From Motiliproteus sp036960175 (GTDB lineage Bacteria; Pseudomonadota; Gammaproteobacteria; Pseudomonadales; Balneatricaceae), in assembly GCA_036960175.1 (NCBI GenBank), contig JBALWH010000001.1, positions 175,814-239,813 of the forward strand: 64,000 nucleotides of DNA. Reading direction: 5' to 3'. Below, in pieces: positions 1 through 8,229 of the stretch; within the stretch, counting starts at the first letter, position 1; every line of letters starts with the position of its first letter. Position numbers and translations under genes: made by a program. Under the pieces are notes generated by a model, which was not told where the DNA came from, ran no database searches, and was given only the letters and a program-made list of their open reading frames with translations.

Positions 1-116
1 GCTGAGGCGCTTTTGGCCAGCTGTGAGAAGGCAGTCATTACGCCGGGCATGTCTTTGTGCATGGTAGCTAGGGTGGAGGATAGCTCCTGCGTTAGGTGGT
101 TGTAGTCTTTAGCCAT
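1..116 (-). CDS. AhpD/carboxymuconolactone decarboxylase-like protein, N-terminal part only
   Basis: The gene runs off the left edge; only about 38 codons from the ATG at 116 are visible. The residues (MAKDYNHLTQELS, then KDMPGVMTAFSQLAKSA) resemble the N-terminus of small carboxymuconolactone decarboxylase/AhpD-fold proteins, which are helical and often carry a CxxC redox pair further on. That pair would lie outside the window, so the catalytic type cannot be judged. There is no strong Shine-Dalgarno sequence. The promoter region is framed by a perfect 17-bp inverted repeat at 128-189. The assignment rests on N-terminal resemblance alone. Confidence 0.6.
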   Translation of the reverse strand, partial: MAKDYNHLTQELSSTLATMHKDMPGVMTAFSQLAKSAS

Positions 117-127
117 GATAGATAGTA

Positions 128-189
128 CTTGTTAAGATATCTCTTATTATTCTATATCTAATGTATAATATTAGAGATATCTTAACAAG
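128..189. promoter_or_regulatory. 17-bp inverted repeat around the AhpD-like gene promoter
   Basis: CTTGTTAAGATATCTCT at 128-144 is exactly reverse-complemented at 173-189, with a 28-bp AT-rich centre. It starts 12 bp upstream of the start codon at 116. No T-run follows either arm, so it does not look like a terminator. Two identical half-sites flanking a probable AT-rich -10 region suggest paired operators for a repressor. That role is inferred. Confidence 0.5.
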
Positions 190-225
190 CACTGGCCTGA
201 GGCAAATTTAAAGGAAGGGGAGCGG

Positions 226-870
226 TTATTCTGGCCGTTTGACGAGCTGGTTACGGTGTTGGTTAAACAGAGTCTCCAGTTCTGCTGTTGAAGTGGTTGA
301 GCTAGCGGCTCTGCGGCCCGCCAGCAGTTGCTGATCAGATACCGTGAGTAAAGCTTTGATATTCGCTTTCAATTCTTTGGTCAAGGCTTCTTTAGCCATA
401 TCAGCCTGAACTTCGCAGAGCATACTGCTTATATCATTTTTTCCGCCTTTTTCATCCATTGAAGACAGGCATTCGTTATAGCGGCGATTATAGGTTAAGC
501 GGCTGTTTTTAAGGATCTCCATCACAGAGATCAGCTTTTCCCGATAGAAATTGGAGGTGATAGAGACGTGATCCTGTTGGGCTGTTAGCTGGGTATAGCT
601 GTCGATATGTACCTGTAGTTCTTGCTGGATACGGTTTAACGCAGACATGTCGATATCCGTTGACTGCAGGTGGTTGTTGGCGCTTCGAATCAGGGAGAAT
701 ATTTTGTGGCGAATTTCGTTATCTGCAGCTTTTAGTTTTTCATGGGCAGCAGTCAATTCTAGCTTGGTCGCAGCGAGCTCTTTCTTTACCGCTTCATACT
801 CATCTTTGAATGAAGGCTCACAACCAGCAAGCAAGAGGGCGATGAGGGTAACAAGGATAGCTCGCATCAT
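226..870 (-). CDS. Predicted outer-membrane lipoprotein with coiled coil
   Basis: A 214-residue protein with a lipoprotein signal: a hydrophobic stretch ends in the lipobox L-A-G-C at Cys17. Residue +2 is Glu, not Asp, so Lol sorting to the outer membrane is expected. Residues ~23-60 are rich in Lys, Glu, Leu and Ala in heptad-like spacing and probably form a coiled coil; the rest is helical. Two adjacent ATGs (870 and 867) could both serve as start. I do not recognise a family and assign no function. It is transcribed in the same direction as the AhpD-like gene but is separated from it by the inverted repeat. Confidence 0.65.
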   Translation of the reverse strand: MMRAILVTLIALLLAGCEPSFKDEYEAVKKELAATKLELTAAHEKLKAADNEIRHKIFSLIRSANNHLQSTDIDMSALNRIQQELQVHIDSYTQLTAQQDHVSITSNFYREKLISVMEILKNSRLTYNRRYNECLSSMDEKGGKNDISSMLCEVQADMAKEALTKELKANIKALLTVSDQQLLAGRRAASSTTSTAELETLFNQHRNQLVKRPE

Positions 871-939
871 AGGTCTGTACTTATATCCGCTAGTTAAAGG
901 AGTGTAGTCGGTGCTTTATTTTCGTCCTTAGCATTCTTG

Positions 940-1839
940 TTAGCTGAACGCTTGGAGGAACCATTGACAGCTAGCTTCCAGCGTGTCGTCGATATGGTCA
1001 AACGGTAACATATGGCTGCCACCCTCAATAACAATTAATTCAAAGGGTTGAGCGCTATTCTCGACTATTTTCTTAGTGTAGCTGGTATTTAGGACGTCAT
1101 CCTCACTGCCGACGATGATTGCAGACGGAATATTCAGGGGTTCGGTGAGAATTTGGCTGGGGTAGGTGTAAACACTATGCAGGGTATAGATGGGGTAATC
1201 CCATACCAGTATTGGGTCGTTGTCGGCATACTTTCCCATGGGGTTGTGCTGTAACAGGGTGTCTATATCGACAAAGGTGCGCATGTTGACCTTCAGATAG
1301 GGGGTAAACATATTGCTCAGGGATAGGCCGCTCCAGCCCATAGAGTGCCATACGTCGGGAGGGACTTCGGCCAGGAATAAAGTGTGGCATAGCAGTGCTT
1401 CAATGCGTGGTTCTACTTCAGCTACGGCAAGTGCCAGCCTAGAGCCAATGGAGCAGCCATAGAGCCCAATCGGGCCGCTGAAACGCTGTTGCAAGTAGTC
1501 TATAACTAGTTGAACATCGGCGATTACCTCGTCAACCTTGTAGCCACCGCGCTCCCCTCCGGAAAAACCGTGACCGCGAATGTCTACCGCTATCATATTG
1601 AAGCCGCGGTCACTCATCCTTGATAGTAGTTCGCAGTAGAGCTGACTATAAGTACCGATACCCGGTAGAAAAATAATGGTGGGCGCAGCGGGGTCGTATT
1701 CGTACAGTTCGCAGTGCAGGGGTAGCCCCCCCAACTCAATATTCTCGCCGCGTTCAAGAAAAGGGGTTAGCCCCAGTTCTCGCAAAATTCGACTGCGAAG
1801 ACGGTCGTGTTTAGTCGGTCGAGAAGACGAGTCGAGCAT
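940..1839 (-). CDS. Alpha/beta hydrolase (serine aminopeptidase S33/lysophospholipase-like)
   Basis: A 299-residue cytosolic alpha/beta-hydrolase. Visible landmarks are the oxyanion-side motif FLPGIG (~57-62), DIRGHGFSGG (~86-95), the nucleophile elbow G-C-S-I-G with Ser130, an acid-loop aspartate in GSEDD (~245-248) and the catalytic histidine in GGSHM (His276). The complete triad argues for an active esterase or lipase of the S33-like group. The substrate cannot be told from sequence. No lid domain or signal peptide is evident. Confidence 0.8.
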   Translation of the reverse strand: MLDSSSRPTKHDRLRSRILRELGLTPFLERGENIELGGLPLHCELYEYDPAAPTIIFLPGIGTYSQLYCELLSRMSDRGFNMIAVDIRGHGFSGGERGGYKVDEVIADVQLVIDYLQQRFSGPIGLYGCSIGSRLALAVAEVEPRIEALLCHTLFLAEVPPDVWHSMGWSGLSLSNMFTPYLKVNMRTFVDIDTLLQHNPMGKYADNDPILVWDYPIYTLHSVYTYPSQILTEPLNIPSAIIVGSEDDVLNTSYTKKIVENSAQPFELIVIEGGSHMLPFDHIDDTLEASCQWFLQAFS

Positions 1840-2104
1840 AAAACCTATACCTCAGGTGATGAATACAGCGATCAACCGTATCTAGATTAACACAATAGGT
1901 CAGACAATAGCGTCGCAGCGGCTGGGGTGCTATTGCATGAGGCTCTGCCATTTTGGGGTGGCGGTAGGCGTGCTGGCGTTATTGAGAGAGAGCTGCGGCG
2001 CAGGGGGTAGCAGCAAGACAGCGCAGACGCTCTCTATAAAGGCCATTAACAATGTGCGAACAGGTTGTTATGATGGGGCCTATTGGAATCAACCTGACTT
2101 AATT

Positions 2105-2851
2105 ATGCCCATCGACTATAAAACCTTAGCATCCAAGAGCCTGTCCCGACAGATAGCCGACAATATTCATTCGGCGATTATGGAGGGGCGCCTGAAAGTA
2201 GATGAACGGCTGCCCACAGAAGATGAACTGGCGCAGAGCTTTTCTGTCTCCAGGCCCACCATACGAGAAGCGTTAAAATTGCTGGCGGCTCAGAATTTGG
2301 TCCGTTCTCGCCGCGGGCCAACCGGTGGTACTTTCATCACTAAGCCTAATAGTGAGGAGATGCGCGCAGACCTGACCAGTGCCGTGACCCTGCTGGTGAG
2401 CATGGGTGAGTTTGATTTAACCCAGATGAACGAGGCACGTCATCAGCTTGAGTTGGTTTGTTGCCGTTTGGCCGCACAACGGTGTCCTCCTGAAAGTCTT
2501 GAAATTATGGCCGCAGAGCTTGAGGTGCAGCGTAATCCAAACATCAGAGATGAGGATTTCTGTGCGTCAGACGTGAAATTTCATCGCGCTTTGGTAGACG
2601 GTACAGGTAATCCGGTATTGCAGTTTTTGATGGCAGCCGTGATAGAAGCCTTGCAGCCCATAGCCAACCTCATCGCCTATCGTTTTCGCGATAAGGCAAT
2701 GATCGTCTCTCAACACGAGTATATCCTTGATGCCATCAGTCGCGGTGATGAAGACGAGGCCGTGGCCGCGTTGGACGAGCAGATGCGTTATATGCAAGAA
2801 CAACATGAGAATGCCCAAGCCTGGCGGCAACAAAAAGATACCGTTTCCTGA
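2105..2851 (+). CDS. GntR-family transcriptional regulator, FadR subfamily
   Basis: The frame is open from 1937, but family similarity starts at the ATG at 2105 (MPIDYKTL), giving 248 residues. The N-terminal winged helix-turn-helix carries the GntR pattern: SRQIADNIHSAIMEGRL, then LPTEDELAQSF, SRPTIREAL and a GG-containing wing. Residues ~90-230 form an FCD effector domain with conserved Asp and His residues (DVKFHRAL) that usually bind a metal and a carboxylate ligand. It stands alone between a hydrolase and slyD, so neither target nor ligand is indicated. The upstream extension has no domain similarity and is probably untranslated. Confidence 0.85.
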   Translation: MPIDYKTLASKSLSRQIADNIHSAIMEGRLKVDERLPTEDELAQSFSVSRPTIREALKLLAAQNLVRSRRGPTGGTFITKPNSEEMRADLTSAVTLLVSMGEFDLTQMNEARHQLELVCCRLAAQRCPPESLEIMAAELEVQRNPNIRDEDFCASDVKFHRALVDGTGNPVLQFLMAAVIEALQPIANLIAYRFRDKAMIVSQHEYILDAISRGDEDEAVAALDEQMRYMQEQHENAQAWRQQKDTVS

Positions 2852-2957
2852 TTCAAAAAAATCATTGCTATGACCTTTTCATAGCTAGTGTCGGGTTTCT
2901 GATGTTTGCTGAAACCTGTAAGTTTTCCCTCTCAACGTTTTAATGACCGGAGCAATC

Positions 2958-3437
2958 ATGCAAATCTCTGACAACAAAGTAGCAAGCATCAACTACAACC
3001 TTAAAAATGATGCCGGCGAAATTATCGATAGTTCTGAAGGGGGTGAGCCGCTCACCTATCTTCACGGTTCTGGCAACATTATTCCGGGATTGGAAAAAGA
3101 ACTCGTCGGTAAGCAGGTTGGAGATACGCTTGAAGTGACAGTTGCTCCTGACGAAGCTTATGGCCCTGTGCATGAGGAAATGATTCAAACCGTGCCTAGG
3201 GATGCATTCGACGGTGTTGAAGAAATTGCCGAAGGTATGCGTTTTGAAGCCCAAACCGCTAGTGGCCAGATCTCGGTTATGGTTATTGCTGCGGACGAAG
3301 AAAGCGTCACAGTTGATGGCAATCACGCCCTAGCGGGTGAAACGCTACACTTTTATGTGGAAGTAGTGGACGTGCGTGATGCCAGCGAAGACGAAATGAA
3401 GCATGGACACATCCATGGTCCAAGCTGCAATCACTGA
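2958..3437 (+). CDS. slyD: FKBP-type peptidyl-prolyl isomerase SlyD
   Basis: A 159-residue cytoplasmic prolyl isomerase and chaperone. The FKBP half-domains (residues ~1-70 and ~120-150) surround the insert-in-flap chaperone domain, in the usual SlyD order. GSGNIIPGLEKEL and DEAYGPVHEEMI are typical. The short C-terminal tail is rich in His and Cys (HGHIHGPSCNH), consistent with nickel or zinc binding, though shorter than in E. coli. The ATG at 2958 is preferred over an in-frame start at 2943 because GGAG lies 7 bases upstream and the protein then begins at MQISDN. A strong terminator follows at 3468. Confidence 0.93.
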   Translation: MQISDNKVASINYNLKNDAGEIIDSSEGGEPLTYLHGSGNIIPGLEKELVGKQVGDTLEVTVAPDEAYGPVHEEMIQTVPRDAFDGVEEIAEGMRFEAQTASGQISVMVIAADEESVTVDGNHALAGETLHFYVEVVDVRDASEDEMKHGHIHGPSCNH

Positions 3438-3467
3438 GTTAAATAGCTGAATAAAGCCAGCATCAGT

Positions 3468-3502
3468 AAGCGGAACTGGGATAACCAGCTCCGCTTTTTT
3501 TT
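3468..3502 (+). terminator. Rho-independent terminator after slyD
   Basis: AAGCGGAACTGG pairs with CCAGCTCCGCTT across a 5-base loop (one internal mismatch) and is followed by a run of T. It lies 30 bp after the slyD stop. Confidence 0.9.
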
Positions 3503-3549
3503 GGTCTTCTGAATTGCAGGAAAGATCTTTTAATCTAGAAATATGCCGC

Positions 3550-4074
3550 TTACAAGCACAGCGTCATGCGTATTTCATCCAGGTAACGGCCGTGGTGTTT
3601 GAAAGCCAGAGGCTCAATGCATTCGATACGAAAGCCCAGCACCCGGTAGAGATGAAGGGCGGCGACAGCTTCCCCAGTGAGTTCCAGATTGACCTTCTCC
3701 AGAGCCATTTTCTTGGCCTGTGCAATAGATAACAGGCAGAGTTCTCTGGCGACCCCTTGGCGACGAAAATCCGGATCGACCAGCAAACCCCAGATTCGTC
3801 CTCGATGGGATCGTAATGATCCAGACAGCCGCTCAATGGCGATAATGCCACGCAACCCTGTTGCTGGCGAAAAGGCACCAAATATAAACTGTTGAGAAGA
3901 TTCTAGGTGGGCGGAGAGTAGTTGACGATAGTAGCTGATGTGCTGCTGCTGGACTTCTTCCAGAGTGCTGCAGAAACACTCGGGATTAGCCTTGAGCGCA
4001 CTTAGCCGAAGCACCATAAAGGCCTCGGCATCGTCCATGCTAAGGGGTCGCAGTTTAAGGCTAGCGTTGGTCAT
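3550..4074 (-). CDS. GNAT-family N-acetyltransferase
   Basis: A 174-residue single-domain GNAT protein. The acetyl-CoA binding motif A is clear: a beta strand GLLVDPDF followed by R-R-Q-G-V-A, the R/Q-x-x-G-x-A signature. Motif B follows (ALHLYRVLGFRIECIEP). The N-terminus (LRPLSMDDAEAFMVLRLSAL) is standard for the family. The acceptor is unknown, and no neighbour indicates one. It is convergent with slyD. Confidence 0.85.
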   Translation of the reverse strand: MTNASLKLRPLSMDDAEAFMVLRLSALKANPECFCSTLEEVQQQHISYYRQLLSAHLESSQQFIFGAFSPATGLRGIIAIERLSGSLRSHRGRIWGLLVDPDFRRQGVARELCLLSIAQAKKMALEKVNLELTGEAVAALHLYRVLGFRIECIEPLAFKHHGRYLDEIRMTLCL

Positions 4075-4485
4075 CGGCCGGTTACCTGTATAGCGGCGCA
4101 GACATTGATTAATACCTTATCACTAGGATGGCCAGCCGTTGCAGCAAAGCGTTCGAACCGGCCGCAGCATAGGGCGATGACATCTAAGGACAAGGGATTT
4201 CACAATAAAACAGCGGAATCAGTATGCAGGATGGATGGTTGAATGCCTATAGCTGTTTCGCAAAGGGCGCAGTAGCCCTTTTTAACAATTCGTTCTCTTA
4301 TTGCAACTCGTCACGTTCAGGTTTCAGCTTGCGAACTTCTTTACTTTCCTTCTTGGCATAGTCGACATCGTTTAGGCTACTGAACTGTTTCTCAAAGAAA
4401 CGCGTGAAGTGATGTTTCCAGTTGGAGTCGAAGAAATATCAGATCTTCAAAACCACTCAGTTTATACGAGACGGGATCAATTATT
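4075..4485. other. Gene-poor stretch with a small hairpin and no intact gene
   Basis: No complete gene is seen. AAAGGGC (4262-4268) pairs with GCCCTTT (4275-4281) and is followed by TT, a weak terminator-like hairpin. On the minus strand, a frame without ATG (stop at 4299) is open for about 45 codons with lysine- and glutamate-rich content, probably a remnant. Confidence 0.4.
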
Positions 4486-4695
4486 TTGGCATCACCAGCT
4501 GCTATCCATTTACGAGAGCGAGGTGCGGATATTCGCACCATTCAAGAACAGCACGGACACCGTGATATTCGTACCACTGAAATCTATACGCATGTGACTA
4601 ATCGTGGTGGTCATGCAGTTCGCAGCCCTTTAAGTGATCTGCCCCTAGGCCACGATGGCGGATCACTACATCACTACAAACTGATTATGAGTTGA
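4486..4695 (+). pseudogene. C-terminal remnant of a tyrosine recombinase, integron-integrase-like
   Basis: About 52 codons match the end of IntI-type integrases: HLRERGADIRTIQEQ, then GHRDIRTTEIYTHV, then RGGHAVRSPLSDL. The conserved box-II His (in GH) and the catalytic Tyr (in IYTHV) are present. The rest of the catalytic domain, including the first Arg, and the whole N-terminal domain are missing. The frame after SPLSDL runs on for 17 unrelated codons. No attI or attC site was recognised with confidence. This is a dead fragment of a mobile or integron-type recombinase. Confidence 0.7.
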
Positions 4696-4712
4696 GAGGG
4701 TGGTATTTAGGA

Positions 4713-5036
4713 TTAATGCTCGATGCGATGAGGGTCAAGCTGCATTGATTCTATGCGCCTCCCTATGAGGATGATGCGGCCCTGATAGCGATCCTCGCCG
4801 TTGGATGAGAAATCAAATGTATAGGAACGCCAGAAGCGTACGCGCCCGCTACTATCCCGTTTCAGCCAGAGCCCTCGTAAGCCGATGCTTTGGTCGAGTA
4901 GCTGTACGTCCATTTCACTGCAGTGCTTCTGAGTCGCTTTCAGGGCGATCTCTTTGGCACCCTTGGAGCTCCACCAATAAAGCATAAACAGATAGGCTAG
5001 CAGTAGCCAAAGCAGATCGCTGAGTTCAAAAATCAA
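4713..5036 (-). CDS. DUF3301 family small membrane protein
   Basis: A 107-residue protein with one N-terminal membrane helix (LLWLLLAYLFMLYWW) and a basic soluble domain. The segments SSKGAKEIALKATQKHC, GLRGLWLKRDSSGRVRFWR and YTFDFSSNGEDRYQGRI fit the DUF3301 family of gammaproteobacteria. Function is unknown. The only start compatible with the family N-terminus is a TTG at 5036; an in-frame stop lies six codons upstream. It is followed on the same strand by no obvious partner. Confidence 0.75.
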   Translation of the reverse strand: MIFELSDLLWLLLAYLFMLYWWSSKGAKEIALKATQKHCSEMDVQLLDQSIGLRGLWLKRDSSGRVRFWRSYTFDFSSNGEDRYQGRIILIGRRIESMQLDPHRIEH

Positions 5037-5077
5037 GTCGTTGTCTCGCTATGGTTATGACTGATGCGATCAAATTG

Positions 5078-5614
5078 TTACCACATTAAATCATCAGGGA
5101 TCTTATAGTCGGCATAAGGATCGTCTTGGTCATCTTCTGGCTGTGCTTCGATGTGTTGTATGATCACACTGTCGTTCCGTAGGCTTATTTTTTCGGCCAC
5201 GGCTGCCGGTACCAGTTCATATTGGTCATTCAGGGTGACTATCGCCAGATGCCCTCGACTTAGTTGGTCGACTAGTTTCTCGGTGATATAGATTCGTTTG
5301 ATCTTGGTTTGGTCGGTGAAGTTATAGGCGACTTCGCCATCACGACTACTGATGCGGTTTAGTTCAATCAACTGGCGAATCTGCGCTTCAACGGCTTTGC
5401 GGTCCGCTTCGGCCTTACGTTGCCGGTTGAGTTCTCGGTCCCGTTCAGTTTTTTCTTCCCGTGCTTTCTGGGCGTTGAGTTTGGCCTCGTCGGCTTCCGT
5501 TGGCCCACTCTTGGCCTGGGTGCGTTGTTGGTGCTTTTGCTTCTTGGAAGCCTGGGCTTTTTTCTTGTTGACCAGTCCTGCTTTCAGCAGTTGGTCATGA
5601 AGAGAGTTACTCAT
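5078..5614 (-). CDS. yaiL: DUF2058 family protein (YaiL-like)
   Basis: A 178-residue cytoplasmic protein. It starts MSNSLHDQLLKAGLVNKKKA, the typical DUF2058 opening, followed by a long highly charged segment (~18-80) rich in Lys, Gln, Arg and Glu, and then a compact C-terminal domain. E. coli YaiL is annotated as a nucleoprotein or polynucleotide-associated protein; the role is not established. It lies 42 bp upstream of the DUF3301 gene on the same strand and may be cotranscribed with it. Confidence 0.85.
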   Translation of the reverse strand: MSNSLHDQLLKAGLVNKKKAQASKKQKHQQRTQAKSGPTEADEAKLNAQKAREEKTERDRELNRQRKAEADRKAVEAQIRQLIELNRISSRDGEVAYNFTDQTKIKRIYITEKLVDQLSRGHLAIVTLNDQYELVPAAVAEKISLRNDSVIIQHIEAQPEDDQDDPYADYKIPDDLMW

Positions 5615-5674
5615 GATCTGTTCCGCAGATTGGCCATCGAGAGAACCCTCCCGATGGCGGTACCCTGAAAGCCC

Positions 5675-5989
5675 TTACTTTATATAAGAGCAGCAGTAAT
5701 CGGTAATGGTTTTGATTTTTATCTTGAAGCTGGAGTTTGCTGCTACTTCGAATGATTGGCCGCCGCTGATGGTTTGCCACTGCTCAGCCCCTGGCAGTAG
5801 AATTTCGAGCTCTCCTGCCATGATTTCCATCAGCTCTTTGTCTTCGGTGCCAAATTCGTAGTCGCCAGGCATCATGATCCCCAGTGTTTTTTGGCTACCG
5901 TCTGAAAAAATCACGGTACGACTGGTGACGTCACCGCCGAAATAAACATTGGCTTGCTTGATTACAGTTACATTATTGAATTCGGACAT
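5675..5989 (-). CDS. ppnP: Pyrimidine/purine nucleoside phosphorylase PpnP
   Basis: A 104-residue cupin-like protein of the YaiE/DUF1255 family; E. coli PpnP phosphorolyses several nucleosides to base and ribose-1-phosphate. Family marks are NVYFGGDVTSRTVIFSDGS, LGIMMPGDYEFGT and the C-terminal FKIKIKTITDYCCSY. The ATG at 5989 is preferred to the ATG at 6049: AGGA lies about 6 bases upstream and the protein then begins MSEFNNV as in relatives. Confidence 0.9.
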   Translation of the reverse strand: MSEFNNVTVIKQANVYFGGDVTSRTVIFSDGSQKTLGIMMPGDYEFGTEDKELMEIMAGELEILLPGAEQWQTISGGQSFEVAANSSFKIKIKTITDYCCSYIK

Positions 5990-6249
5990 GGTCTTTCCTA
6001 AACGATCGGCTTTAAATTTAAGTATTTTGCTGGCGCTAGGATACATCAAGGTGCGTTATTCGTCAGCGTCTGCTCGCTCTTAGCGAATTATTTTGTTGTG
6101 GTTAGGCCAAAATATCTATCGCTGACGCTGGTAAGGTATCGGTGGTTTTCCTGTGCTCCATCAGTTAGTGTCATCTTCGATGGAGCGGTCTGTGATTTTC
6201 TAATGTGCTCTGAGAGGCCGTCAGGCCGCCTTGTGTGTAAGGAAACGAT

Positions 6250-7188
6250 ATGTCTGAACATGATGGAATGGTTCGTAAAAAACGCAGACACCGCCATAGT
6301 GAGCCAGCTCAGATTGTAGCGGAACACGAAAATGGCGCTAATGGTGGCGGTAATCTGCATCGCAGTGGTCGGGTATCTAGACGACTATTGCTTTCCATCT
6401 GGATATTGATTGCGGTTAATTTCTGTTTTTTCATCGTTGGCTTGGTATACCTGCTAGGTCATGAGGATAAGACTGTGGTTGATCGGGCGTTATCTCATTC
6501 TTTACGTCAGACCCTCTATCAACGGGCCATCGAAGACGCAGCCTATTCAGCAGAGGATGGCGTCTCACATTTTCTGCAGCCCGTCGATTTTACCAATCCA
6601 CTAATAAAGTGGCGTAAAGTCAACGAGGAGCAGTGGCTAAAAGTAGTGTCTTGGGCCAGTGATGCTGAGTATCAGGACAAATATCAATCCTTGAAAGTTG
6701 GTGACGAGGCAACGGATAGCGCGGATCAGTTGCAGCGGCTGCGGGTGACACTGGCGCCGCAGGTGCAGCAGTTTTGCTCGCGTTTGACCAACAATGAGCA
6801 GCTGGATGTCAACTTTCGGTTGAAACAATATCTTGGGCTCAATCCTAATCATCGTTACGAGCGCTTTGTGGAACTCTGGGTCAGAGCGGAAGATCTGTTT
6901 CGTCCCTGCGTAGACCCAGAGATCAATGATCGCTTTTGTAACTTGGAAGTGAGCAAAAGAGGGCCGGCAAAAGTTAAAAATATCGATGACTATAGCGTGT
7001 TCCTGCGCCAGCTTAAGGTTGAGTCCTACCGGCCCGACGGGCGTCCTTGGACGCGTCTGGGGTATACCTACGATTGGATCTATGGTCAGCGTGGCGTGGG
7101 TGCCAGTGAGTATATGCTGGTCCCCGAAGCACGCTTTCAACTGGCCGGCAGTTATAGTACCGATGAATACTGTGGTTTGGATAAGTGA
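6250..7188 (+). CDS. Hypothetical membrane-anchored protein
   Basis: A 312-residue protein with a charged, His/Arg-rich N-terminus (1-44), one strong membrane helix (~45-69, LLLSIWILIAVNFCFFIVGLVYLL) and a ~240-residue domain that would lie in the periplasm. That domain contains several Cys (in QQFCSRL, FRPCVDP, RFCNLEV, YCGLDK) that could pair. AAGGA lies 6 bases upstream of the ATG, supporting the start. I do not recognise a family and propose no function. Confidence 0.65.
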   Translation: MSEHDGMVRKKRRHRHSEPAQIVAEHENGANGGGNLHRSGRVSRRLLLSIWILIAVNFCFFIVGLVYLLGHEDKTVVDRALSHSLRQTLYQRAIEDAAYSAEDGVSHFLQPVDFTNPLIKWRKVNEEQWLKVVSWASDAEYQDKYQSLKVGDEATDSADQLQRLRVTLAPQVQQFCSRLTNNEQLDVNFRLKQYLGLNPNHRYERFVELWVRAEDLFRPCVDPEINDRFCNLEVSKRGPAKVKNIDDYSVFLRQLKVESYRPDGRPWTRLGYTYDWIYGQRGVGASEYMLVPEARFQLAGSYSTDEYCGLDK

Positions 7189-7275
7189 TAGGGCGCGACC
7201 GAGCATGTTAACGACGGTCGCGCTGGCTGTCGGCGGTGTTCTTATTTAGATGACTGCTCGCTGCCTAAGTCTTGA

Positions 7276-7560
7276 TTAATGGTTCTGCTGCTTGAACTTA
7301 TCCATCTGTTCAGTGGTGGCTTCTTGCTGATATTTATCTTTCCACTCGTTATAGGGCATGCCGTAGACTTTCTCACGGGCCTGGTCGTAGTCGAGTTCTA
7401 CATCTCTTTCCTGGGCCTCGGCCACCATCCATTTTGACAGGCAGTTACGGCAGAAACCGGCAAGGTTCATCAGTTCGATATTCTGTACATCTTTGCGCTC
7501 ATCGAGATGTTTGATCAGGCGTTTCAGTACCGCTGCTTCGATTTCTGTTTGCTTATCCAT
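7276..7560 (-). CDS. DUF1244 family protein
   Basis: A 94-residue cytoplasmic protein with the conserved block LAGFCRNCLSKWMVAEA and the C-terminal KVYGMPYNEWKDKYQQEAT, both characteristic of DUF1244 (alpha-helical, conserved in proteobacteria, function unknown). The C-x-x-C pair within the helix is a family feature. An AAGG-containing ribosome site precedes the ATG. Confidence 0.85.
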   Translation of the reverse strand: MDKQTEIEAAVLKRLIKHLDERKDVQNIELMNLAGFCRNCLSKWMVAEAQERDVELDYDQAREKVYGMPYNEWKDKYQQEATTEQMDKFKQQNH

Positions 7561-7662
7561 GGAAAGGTCTCCGGTTACGTCCGTTCAGGCAGAATGTGCC
7601 TGACGTTGGTATAGAATTAAGAATGTGACTATCGGGCACAAATTGGCAAATGTCAAAATAGC

Positions 7663-8145
7663 TCACAGATACCATCCCCTGACGCCAGAAACCGCACCGG
7701 CGATGGTGATAATGCTTAACCCTAATAATAGGTAGTGCATGCGATGCAGTGCGCGAAAGCTGCCGTCACTGTCCTGACGCGCCTGTTGATGAAACCAGCG
7801 ATGCAGTACCAGCGGCTCGAGCACAAATAGCACCAGGGTGAACAGCAGCCAGATTAGTGTCATGGCATGAACCCACCAGAAAGATGGCTGCAGATAACGT
7901 TCCCAGGCGTTCATTGCCTCGAGCATGAAAAATCCAGATAACCCGGTAATCAGGGTGATGATTTTGGCTTGATTGCCAAAACGTCCTTCGAGGGTCTCGA
8001 ATAGCATCATCCGCTGTTGCTTATCGGGATGCTTGCGCAACGCGGGTATTAATACGGTGGTGACGAAGGCCACGCCGCCAATCCAAAGCACTACGCCGAT
8101 AACATGTAAAACTCTAGCGACCACCAATGATTGATAGCTATCCAA
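7663..8145 (-). CDS. CopD-like integral membrane protein
   Basis: A 160-residue protein with four predicted membrane helices (VLHVIGVVLWIGGVAFVTTVL; IITLITGLSGFFML; WWVHAMTLIWLLFTLVLFVL; MHYLLLGLSIITIAGAVSG). Histidines sit inside the helices (H14, and H in WWVHAM), as in the CopD/cytochrome-b-like superfamily, where they may bind haem or copper. The start is a TTG at 8145 with GGAG about 9 bases upstream. No copper-resistance partner (CopC, CopA) is nearby, so a copper role is not supported by context. Confidence 0.7.
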   Translation of the reverse strand: MDSYQSLVVARVLHVIGVVLWIGGVAFVTTVLIPALRKHPDKQQRMMLFETLEGRFGNQAKIITLITGLSGFFMLEAMNAWERYLQPSFWWVHAMTLIWLLFTLVLFVLEPLVLHRWFHQQARQDSDGSFRALHRMHYLLLGLSIITIAGAVSGVRGWYL

Positions 8146-8229
8146 GTTGACTTTCTCCGTTAGTGAATGGCTAGCACGGCCCTAATTAAAATGGGCCGTT
8201 GTGGTCAAATGGTGGCTGGGTTTATGGTG

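Noticed and set aside
647..907. Plus-strand frame opposite the lipoprotein gene
   Set aside because: It is the shadow of a lipoprotein gene with a clear signal and lipobox; composition is not protein-like.
4282..4300. TAACAATTCGTT resembling the start of some attC sites
   Set aside because: No matching complementary R'/L' boxes or attC fold could be seen nearby; one short match near an integrase relic is not enough.
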